A DNA stretch of 64,000 bases from Bolinopsis microptera (lineage: Eukaryota > Ctenophora > Tentaculata > Lobata > Bolinopsidae), in contig NC_087074.1 in the NCBI RefSeq assembly GCF_026151205.1, forward strand, positions 12,443,182 through 12,507,181, given 5' to 3'. The position numbers were made by a program, and so were the translations under genes. A model generated the notes under the pieces. It saw only the letters and a program-made list of their open reading frames with translations, searched no databases and was not told the origin of the DNA. Every line of letters begins with the position of its first letter. The first letter of the stretch is position 1. Shown here piece by piece: positions 12,835-23,800 of this stretch.

Positions 12835-13617
12835 TCATGATGCCATCTCCAGATACATCTCCGGATCCTTGATCCCAATAAACATATTGCTGACAGTTGA
12901 CTGGAAACTCACCGAACCGTTAGGATTAAACTTAACTTCAAACATCGTATCGTTACCTGGAGGACCCTGGACAACGTATGGGTTATTTGATTGGTACTGA
13001 TGCATGTGACAACTATATCTAGTGAAACTAAAAGTCGAGCAACATGTTCTATGGAAGTTAAACATATCGATGGGAAGCATAATTGCCCAGTTACCCAATT
13101 AAGACGGAAGTTGATGTCTTTAAATAATGAGTTCATTATGGACCGCACTGCCAGTTCGGTTAACTTACAATTACAACGTTAGAATCTGTCGCCTTCATAA
13201 AGCCACCGTTTTTAGCATTTTCAAAGGAAAACATCATGAATCCAGTGGAAGTCACTTTCCAACCACAATCTTGTGTTACAGCCGCTGAAAATATTCAATC
13301 GTTTAACATGAGTGTAATATTTACGGCCAAAAGACGGACCACGAGGCATTATTCACAAAATTATCTAATATTTTACCGTCTTCTAAAAGCATTACTAGAC
13401 GATTTGCTAAACGGTTTTTGTGGAAAGTAAAGAAACCGATCAACAATTTATTGAGTTATTCAGTATTTTCTAATTTCTACAGACGTAGACCGACAAAGAA
13501 ATGCCAATAATAACATTTAAACAGGTCTCATAATTATACACAAACTTACGGGAAGTTTCGAGTTGGCCGCCGGAGGAACACATATACCCAATATTATTCT
13601 TCATCACCACAACTGAT
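12835..13617 (-). CDS. Small beta-trefoil (fascin-like) protein, perhaps 5'-incomplete
   Basis: Three exons are supported: 13617-13550, 13284-13169 and 12996-12835. The last acceptor was chosen as CATCAG at 12997 because it is the one that keeps phase 0 without a stop. The product is about 115 residues. It shows beta-trefoil strand-turn patterns: VVMKNNIGYMCSSGGQLETS, GGFMKATDSNVVIYQSNNPY, then MFEVKFNPNGSVSFQS and MFIGIKDPEM. The rhythm 'NGxYMxxxxxGxL' is that of fascin and related actin-bundling or ligand-binding trefoils. No upstream exon with a start was found; an in-frame ATG in the first exon could serve. It lies next to a larger trefoil gene on the same strand, so the two may be diverged paralogues, or this may be extra exons of a longer gene. 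Confidence 0.6.
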
Positions 13618-14884
13618 CTGAGAGAATGGTTTTTATCTATACTAATAATCCCAAAATGTGTATGTGTGTGTGTGTGTCTGTTTGTGTGTAATTTTCGAAC
13701 GGCTTACGGGAAAACGGTAAGAGTTATGGGACTGGTTTTTTTGGTATAGTTTAGACAAAACTCTGACGAAGCCAATAAGCAAAGCTTTTCTAAATCGGCC
13801 GGTGGTAAGTGGTTTAATTGATGGTTTTGTACCCCAAAAATGGTACCCCATTTGCAGCTCCCCTAATTACAGCTCTGGTATATAATTAGGTAATTTGGCA
13901 GTAGAGCCAGGAGCCGCAATATTGCCTATTAAGGTTTACTATTGAATACGTGTTGGGCGCTCAGAATTAAATTGACTATAAGTATAATGCGGCCGATTTC
14001 GACTGGGCGAGTTCATGCTTTTGCACTGTTTATACTTTTGCAATTCAACTGCGAAAGTGAAGTCCCGGCCGAAGGCACGGGTTACAATAGTAATATAATA
14101 TTGTCACCATTGCTTTAATTTAAAACTCTTAAATAACTGAGTTATAAAACAGATAAGATATTAAACACTCAGTCTAAGTTATTAAACAACAAATTTAAGT
14201 GTCAGAGTAAAACATCTCCCCGTCCTGCCTCTTCTTTCGCATAGCATAATTATACGAACTGGCATGGGTTATGATAACACATAATTGATACGACAAGTTG
14301 TTATTTGTTCTTTTTTGATTAACCTATGCGATTTTTAATCTCAGTTAGCAGGCTCAAAACGTCTCCTGGCAAACGCCGTACATCTATTAATTGTTAAACA
14401 TAACGTTTGAATTAGAAATTATCATCTGTTTCCCGACTGCCTTAGTTAAGAAAGTAAATTATAAATATATTTAATAGCGTCAATACATTGATAAGGATGT
14501 CGTGTCAAATGTACGTTAATCTCATGCAGTGATGTGTAATGATGAGTGTTACACAAGAGAATACAGATCTCAATGAGTGCATGTGTTTTGTAAATTTGTT
14601 ACCGTGCTCTCTTTGGGGGGCCGGGGGGGGGCCGGGGGCCGGGCTCGTTTACTAGTTAATATTCATCCTATACTACTTCTTTACTGCTATAAAACAAGTT
14701 AATATAATATTCACTGCACCACGACTAGGATGTACATTATAGAAATGTAAAAACATGTACTAGAGCGGTATTAGTACGGGAGTCACATCAATAAATTGCT
14801 AATTCACAGACAATCTGCTGATTACAAGATAACTAATCACTAAACGAATCATTAAATAACTAATATATAACTAATAATAACTAA
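13618..14884. other. Intergenic spacer with dispersed-repeat fragment and G-run
   Basis: At about 13650-13855 a (TG)n run, a CGAACGGCTTACGG-type segment and a TGGTACCCCA end look like the terminus of a non-autonomous mobile element; its class is not settled. A G-rich tract lies at 14615-14643. No coding exon seen. Confidence 0.4.
14615..14643 (+). other. G-quadruplex-capable tract
   Basis: Four runs of three to nine G are separated only by CC. It lies about 240 bases past the stop codon of the tandem trefoil gene. On that gene's transcript it would be C-rich, so the quadruplex would be on the non-transcript strand. A role is not shown. Confidence 0.6.
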
Positions 14885-17800
14885 CTAATTAATAACTACT
14901 CCACTAATAACTGACCCCTCGTAAAGTAGAGCACCAGGAGGTATAGCGTACAGGCCCCCAGGTGAGGTGTCCATCGGTGGAGGAGGAGGAGGAGCGGAGT
15001 TGTAGTTAACATGAACAGCACCTGGCAGGAGGAGGGGGGTCAGTAAATCATCTTACTACTTTGGCAATCCCCGGTTCGAAATGAAGGGCACAGATTTAAG
15101 CGGTAAACAAAGTAATTTAGTATTATATTGCATCATATTACTTCTAGAGAGATAAATCTAGACTAATCTACGCTTTGGGCAAAAATAACAAAAGTTGTGT
15201 CACGGTGTCGCTACTGAGACATTAAAATCACATTACATAATATTATATATGCTAGGGTCCTATTCTCGAAGGAAAAATCTGGATCAATCACTTTGGGTAT
15301 ATATAACAAATAACAACATGAAACTACTATATATACCCAATAGTACTATAAAACTACTATACACCCAATAGTATATTTACCTGCAGCTGCACCAATAGTA
15401 TATTTACCTGCAGCTGCACCAATAGTATATTTACCTGCAGCTGCACCAACAGTATATTTACCTGCAGCTGCACCAATAGTATATTTACCTGCAGCTGCAC
15501 CAACAGTATATTTACCTGCAGCTGCACCAATAGTATATTTACCTGCAGCTGCACCAATAGTATATTTACCTGCAGCTGCACCAATAGTATATTTACCTGC
15601 AGCTGCACCAATAGTATATTTACCTGCAGCTGCACCAATAGTATATTTACCTGCAGCTGCACCAATAGTATATTTACCTGCAGCTGCACCAATAGTATAT
15701 TTACCTGCAGCTGCACCAATAGTATATTTACCTGCAGCTGCACCAATAGGGGGAGGGCGAGGAGGTCCCGCGCTGTACCCGGGAGGTGCAGACGGTGCGC
15801 CAGGAATAGGGGCTGGTGCGTTGATCTGAGCGTGCAGTGTTACTGGAGCGTTGTTCACTGCGTGTAGCGGTGCTGATGTCTGGGAAAGTAGGCAGGGTAA
15901 TTACTAATTGTTACTGGAGCGTTGTTCACTGCGTGTAGCGGCGCTGATGTCTGGGAAAGTAGGCAGGGTAATTACTAATTGTTACTGGAGCGTTGTCCAC
16001 TGCGTGTAGCGGTGCTGATGTCTGGGAAAGTAGGCAGGGTAATTACTAATTGTTACTGGAGCGTTGTTCACTGCGTGTAGCGGTGCTGATGTCTGGGAAA
16101 GTGGACAGGGTAATTACTAATTGTTACTGGAGCGTTGTTCACTGCGTGCAGCGGTGCTGATGTCTGGGAAAGTAGGCAGGGTAATTACTAATTGTTACTG
16201 GAGCGTTGTTCACTGCGTGCAGCGGTGCTGATGTCTGGGAAAGTAGGCAGGGTAATTACTAATTGTTACTGGAGCGTTGTTCACTGCGCAGCGGTGCTGA
16301 TGTCTGGGAAAGTAGGCAGGGTAATTACTAATTGTTACTGGAGCGTTGTTCACTGCGTGTAGCGGTGCTGATGTCTGGAAAAGTAGGCAGGGTAATTACT
16401 AATTGTGCGATTGTGTTCCAAGGGTTTTGAGATGTATCTTCTGTTTTTATCCTATTTCATTTTTAGAGATAATGAGAATACTATAATTGTACATACTACA
16501 TATGATTTTATCGCAGTACAGTCTTTATCAAAACTGCTAAGAAACCTCGCTTCTTTATTAGGTGTAAATTTGTAAGCGTGAAGAAGTTCTAGGTATCATA
16601 TTTCATCTCTATGGAATTCTATTTCTGGTTCTATAGAGAGCAGTTAGTATTAAAACTATAATGCTTTTGGACACGAAGGGAAACACACAACGTAATGCTA
16701 GTATTGAAACTATTTTCTTAATACAAGTCACGATGTAAACTGTTTTTAAAGAATATCACTGTTATAACTGAATACAATACACACACACAAGGCGTGTTTG
16801 CTGTATTGTTTACAATAGTGGCTGACTGAGGGTGTAACTATACATTGAGATACACTCGACTTAGAATTAGCTGATACAGTCATAATGCATAGTCATTTTC
16901 TCAACAAGGTAAAGTAACATAAAGTTAGGTATACTATAATATGTATCATATATGTAATTATATGTCATTATATGTCCAGTAAACCTAAGTGTTACTCTGC
17001 AGTGTCGCCTGAGACTTGTGTATCTCGGCTTCTGATAGGGTTTTGGAGGTCAACAACCCCAATTACATTGAGGGAGAAGAATGATGGTTTGTAGTCGGTC
17101 AATTCTTAGCTTATTGAGTTATTGAGCTACTTCAAGTCACAAGTAACGATATTATGAAATTTCTTTTCTCGACAGTAGTTTTGATCATCATCATCCCCAC
17201 AATAATAACCACGATCATTGCATCTCATGCATGGAGATTGTGGGTGAATGATGGTCTATGACTCTATAACCCATCCTTCATTTTTTAGTTATTCAGGCTG
17301 TTGAGAGAACATTTAGAATCGTGTACAGCTTTCAATGAAATTTGTTAGACCTAGCCCCCAAGTCTGACAAAATTTAAGAACGAAAGTAAAAGTGAAAGCG
17401 AAACCAACCTTCTCCACAATAATCTCCCCCATTTCTTCAGGATGTATAAGAGTGGGAGTAGGTTTACCAGTCGGAGCAAATCCCAGGAACTGGTGAATTA
17501 TCCCGTTAGAGATCTGGGTGTTTCTACGCAGCAGGATCCGACCGTCAGATTTACACTTGTCAACTTCCCACACCATCGAGGGGTTCTCAGTTTTACCTTG
17601 TTTCATCGTGTGGTTCACCTGAGAGAGGGGAAATCATAACAAAACTAATTTATCGAAAGTGAAACTGATCTATCTAATTCTAAAGTGTAACTGATCTATC
17701 TAAAGTGTAACTGTATTTCTATATAATCTTCTCTTTTGTCACTACTGTGCACGGTTACGAGAAAGGGTTATTCACGTCTCAAAGTATAATTCCTGTTATA

Positions 17801-20800
17801 GAGAATATCACGCTCTAAAAGAAGGTATTGCGAACAAAACTGGATTTATAATAACATTTCTTAATGTCACGAACAAAACTTGACGGGGTAGTCCGTGTCG
17901 ACACAAATGTAATTATAAAACTTTCGGAATTTACAGCCAACAATATCATTCGATAAGCAAACATTATACTGATAATACGAAAACTTACCATGGCCCAAGT
18001 AATGTTATCCAAGGTAACACACAGCCATAGATTAGGGTACTTTGCCGACTGGAAAGCGTATCTCATGACTCCAAAACAGTGGTGAACTATCAGTTCGTCT
18101 GAAGGATCCCCGTTACCGTGGACTATACCGTTAGCCATTATAGCTAGGTATTTGCCTGTCACAGTACTTCGTAATCTGACTCTAGCTCGGTTCAGTAGTG
18201 CACCCTGAGAAGCGGAAAGTGACAGGTATTAGAGTATTAGAGGTATTAGAGGTATTAAGGTATTAGAGGTATTAGAGTATTAGAGGTATAAGATGTATTA
18301 GAGTGTGTATGTGATAGATTACACTTTACAAAGCATGGAAAATGGAAATAACCAATAAATTCTTCCACTTGTCAAATTTGAGATCAAAGTGTCTGGGTTT
18401 AACTGACAGCATGACGGAGCTGCTAGAGCTACTGGTGATTGTTACAGAGACGGTGAAAGTGAAAGTGAAATATTGTTTCGTACTCTAAGATTGTTTCTCT
18501 CAAAGTTCAGCTGAACTTCACCCTCTCCGACTGCTTTAGTGACAGCTTTCATTCCCATGTTCAACATGCCTGACAGCGAGCTCTTCGGTGCTTCTTGTTT
18601 TGCTACTTTTTCAACCTGAAATAGTGTAAGTAGTGTAAATTACAGTGTAAAATAACTCACTGATAAGAGCTGAAACATTCCTGAAATTGCTGTAGTTATT
18701 AGACTAGGTAATTATATTGAAATGAGTGTTTCCGTCTTAACACAGTGAGAATATTTCACCATCAAAACGTTAACAAATTTAGAATGTTAAAACTGGTTAT
18801 CATAGTTTCAAAAGTGGGCGATGTTTTGCCTATCACTGCTTTCCCAACAATAACTCCCATATTATCAACTGGTTTTTGCGGCGTTTACTATAATATGTGA
18901 AATATGTAAAATATGTATAATATATGTGAACCAACCCTTATTATTACAGATCTTCAATTCCATGAAAGTAACAAAGTAATAGCAAACACTGGCCCGAAGT
19001 GGCCCGTATCAAACTGAACTACAATCCACGGTCGCGTCATATATATTATGGAAGAGGCGATTTTAAAATTGACCCTTCTAGACATGACGTTATACTGGCT
19101 GGTTGCCATCACCATACAAATTATGGGATGAAATTTGATACAGCATTGCCAAATATCTAAAAATGGAAACTTCTGGAAGGTGACATATTCTTGCTGAAAG
19201 TATAACTTGGCACTGGATAGTACAATTAGTAAATAATATGGGCTGTCCTTGTTAAACTGTGAAGTGGGGGGAAGAAGAATCACTTCGCCTCCGATATTCG
19301 ACCCATATTATGGTGGTTCAGATAACTGTGGTTACCCCTAGTAACCCCCTGGTAACCCCCTTGTGAGTCAGGCCTGATAACGTCTGTGTACAGCTATACC
19401 AAGTAACAACCTATGCTCGCTACATTATAACATACATTATGATTTATAAAATTGCAAATCAGGTATTATCAACACAGTTTGTCAGTTCAATCTCATTTAT
19501 TTTATTCCCAATGACACTTTCGAACTGTGTGTCAAGAATTTTGAGCAAGTCGATGAAGACGATCGCGATGACTGCACCAACACAAATAAAGAAAGTTCCC
19601 TCCCATGATGGTGTTTGGAGTTGTGACAGTAGTTGTACCCCCCCCCCCCCCCACAGTAGTCGTACCTGTCATTCCATTGAAACATACCGTAGAGGATTAC
19701 TTTGTGCAAAGAATGTATTATGACCCGGATTATAATGACGTTTTATAGGTTTCCCTAGCAGAGCTAGACAGCTTTTATAGCAGAATTAGATATATCAAAA
19801 TTATTAATGCTTTTTACACAAACAATTCGACAAATATTTTGACTAGCATGACTTGAATGGACTTATGATAAAAAGGAGACTTTATGTTCAGTCAGTAGTT
19901 CGGACATTGGAGTAGAAGGGTTGTCTAATTTTTATGGAATTTTTAATTTGTTCATGGAAATGATTGCATGTTCGTAGCTGTAAAAATCAGAAATTTTGGG
20001 AAAAGCAAAAATATTCAATTCACAATATTTGAACTTACAACTCTGACAGCGAACATTCTCTGTAACGGCGTAGAGTTCCCATTTAGAGGTATGATATTGC
20101 CAACTCTGTCAAAAGCAAGGAATTTGCCAGGATCAGCGCAAGCCTCGAACTCTATAGCACCGCTATCCTCGTGATAGTATACTCTTAGTGCTGCCTGCTG
20201 CTCACTCGCTCTGTACTGGGAAGGAAGAGTGTTACAGATCCTGCTGAGGTATAAAATGTGTAAATTTATATTGCTTTAAGAAATGCGAATGAGTTGAGTT
20301 AGCTAGAATCCTAGGCATTTATAAGAATCAAATATGTAAGATTTAAGGTCCGGTTAGTAAATGGTATAAGAGATTTTCTAATTTTGGTATATAATGACCG
20401 ATATCAAGAATAAACAATAAAAATTAAACGCAAGTAATTATTCAGTATACATAACCATCATATCACTGAATTGACCACATTCATTAGTACCATTTAACCA
20501 TTCAGTATTTGATTTCATGAACATAAATAACGTGGCCACATGAAATCGAGAAAATATAAAACTTTGTTCTATTGCTCTGTTATCTTGTCATTTTTCTTCT
20601 GCGTTATTCTTTAATACGTTACTTTAGCAATGAGACTGTTAGCTTTTCTTGTAGTCCTAGTAGTGTGCTACGGCGGGAGAGCCGAGGAAGAATGCAGAGC
20701 CGAAGAAATTGAAAAAAAGAATGCAGTGGAGCTGATTCACTATCTAAAACGGTGTGTATCAGACGGGAGACTCGCCAAAAGAAGCAGTCTAGACTACCAG

Positions 20801-23800
20801 AAGAGATGTGGATCAAGTATCCAGGAGCTGATCGAGGAGAGAAGTGCTGACGAAGTCATCACCTTCGTGACACGTTGTGGGTCTGGTTTACTGGAGAAGA
20901 GAGAGGAGATTGCGATGGAAATTGTAAAGAGATGTGGTACAGGCTTAGAAGAGCTCCAAAGACGTAGCACAGACGAAGTGGTAGAAGTAATGAAGAGGTG
21001 TGGCAGTAGCTTGTTGGAGGAGAGGAGTGATGTGGAGGAGGAGCTGCAGAGACGATGTGGGACAGGGATCCAGGACCTGCTAAACAAGAGGAACCTGGGA
21101 GAGGCTCTAAATGTGCTGAAACGGTGCGGTGGGATCCAGAACAGGGTAGGAAGAGAGTAGGAGGAGGAGGAGCAATGGCGGAGTAGTTCTGGCGGGGAGA
21201 ACTGGGAAACAAACACTGGGTCTATGAACATTGTTTCTGATAACTCTCCAAGTTTAAAGATATATTCATTGTACATGAACTATCGAAGATGTTATTGATT
21301 AAACTTTTGTCGAAATTCTTTTCTTGTTACCGTGACCCTATTAATCAAGAGAAAAGATATTAAAGTACGATTAAGATTTACAATAACTGTGACACTGTTA
21401 ATTGAATTAAAATGTATTTATCTAATATGTTGTGGGCAAAAATATCAATTTAAGTTTGTTTAGGCGATTCAATATTATCCTTTCATCAATAAAATACAGT
21501 GATTTTATTTTGTTGGTCCTACCGAATTAACAGTATGTTGAAAGGGCAAAAGTGATGATTCTATATTATATATAATGTATATAATGAGTCGGGAAGATTA
21601 TGGTTTTAAACTTCAACTACCCATATTTAGTGTATATCCATCAGCGCACTGGTTTATTCTATGTGTCACATGACCACATGAAATAGAGGTGGTGTAAAAT
21701 GATAAACTCAACTCCACAGTACACCCCTGCTATTGCACATAATTGCTGTTTACTGTATTACACTTTGTCAATGAAGTACTGTATTTTGTTTGTTGCTGTA
21801 TTATCAGTATTTCACGGGCTGGTAGCTGCTGAGGAGGACTTGGAAAAAAGAGAAACCGAAGCGGAGATAGAAAAGAGATGCCATGGAGAATGGCACGGAG
21901 CACTGCTCAAGAAGCGGAGTTTGGGGGATATAGCTGAACTGAGTGTGATGCTGAAGAGATGCTTGATAGGGGGAGGTAGTGGTAAGCTTGAAAAGAGGGA
22001 CGATGTTAAAGTAAAGAAAAGGTGCGCTGGTTGGATCGAGACTCACATTCAAGGGGGAAAACCATGTTACGAGTAAGATGAGAAAGTATATTATAATTAA
22101 TATAGAGTCGGACAAACACAGGGTCAATGTTAATCTGCTAACTCCTTTAAAGAGATTCAAAATATCTTAGAATTATAATTATAATACATTATACATTATA
22201 CATTATACATTATACATTATACATTATACATTATACATTATACATTATACATTATACATTATACATTATATATATACTACAACTTATATACTACAACTTC
22301 GCAAGATTCCATTGATTAAGATTGTTTTCGAGTCCTTACCTTTAGTTGCCGTGACCTCATCAATCAACAGGAAAGACAATATACGATCAACATTAATTGC
22401 AAGAAGTATGGAATACGAATTGAAACTCTTGAATGTTGGATCGAAATTTTATCAATTCAAGTATATATAAGATGTAAGCATTTCAATTTGATCATTTTCG
22501 TCAAAAATATTATGATTCTATTTTGTTGGTTCTACCGTACTATGTTAAAAGGAAAGTTCAGTGATAATTCAAAATGGAATGGTTAAATAATGGCTGAATA
22601 AAACAGGACTAGTATATTACCCATCCCAATTGTGAGATTACTGAAAATGGAGCAGATTCTATCCAGATACATGAACTATAGAGTAATTTTCGTTTAAACA
22701 TTAAATTAACACTCTATGTGAATTAGGTTATGAGCTGCAGTGGCAAGCTTGTCTCTAACTAACATAATGATATCACTGTTTAGCAGTGTGATTAAATTAA
22801 TATCAACATTTTTAGTAAATTTGAGAGCTCTTTGATGAATCTTCTGTACGATTGAATTGATAGGCCTTTTGAAAGTCATCAGCAGTAAAAAAGCTTAAGT
22901 GTATACATTGTACATCAAAATAAAACGTACAATCAAATCTTGATAAAGTTATACCGACAAGCACAGATGTGTAGTGTATACAAATTTCAATGTGTCACAT
23001 GACCACATGAAAAATGAATGGTTGGAATGTAAAATGATAGATCACACTTAACCCGACCCCTGCTAGTGCAGTGCACATAATTGCTGTTTACTGTAGTACA
23101 CTTTGGACCGATGAAATACTGTATTTTGCTTGTTGCTGTATTATCAGTATTTCACGGGCTGGTAGTTGCTGAGGACTTGGAAAAAAGAGAAACTGAAGCG
23201 GAGATAGAAAAGAGATGCCATGGAGAATGGCACGGAGCGCTGCTCAAGAAGCGGAGTTTGGGGGATATAGCTGAACTGAGTGTGATGCTGAAGAGATGCT
23301 TGATAGGGGGAGGTAGTGGTAAGCTTGAAAAGAGGGACGATGTTAAAGTAAAGAAAAGGTGTCATGGAGCATTTGATGTTAAATGTGTGATCGGAGGGAC
23401 CCACGAGCAGTGATTTGATATTGAACTTTTAGAGGACCCCGACCCAGTGATAACTGATAAAAACGACCCTGTGAAAACTATGTACAGAATATCTAGTAAA
23501 TAGCAGAATAGCTGAAATTTCTGTGACCATTCTTTTAAAATTTTTCGGAATTTCGCTGAATTGCACAACTTTCGTCTTGGTAGATTCCAAACACAAGGAA
23601 ATTTTCCTTTTTGGTTGCTAATATATTCAAAGATGGGAGTACAATGTATTGGTTATGCCCCGCTTACTAGTTTAGCTCTATCTGGTCCCCTGCTACACGG
23701 CATGTAAACAAGGATTGGACAGTTAGAGGCGGTCAGTGTAGGCCATATACACTGTGCTTTCAGCTATACCTATTTATATAAATCTAAGACTATTATTTGG

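Noticed and set aside
15346-15858. A 170-residue minus-strand ORF of GAAAGKYTI repeats taken as a gene by itself
   Set aside because: It is exon 9 of the trefoil gene read through the donor minisatellite; the apparent start is a GTG, not an ATG.
20794-21276. 160-residue minus-strand Ser-rich ORF
   Set aside because: Antisense shadow of peptide-precursor copy 1, which has a signal peptide and repeat logic.
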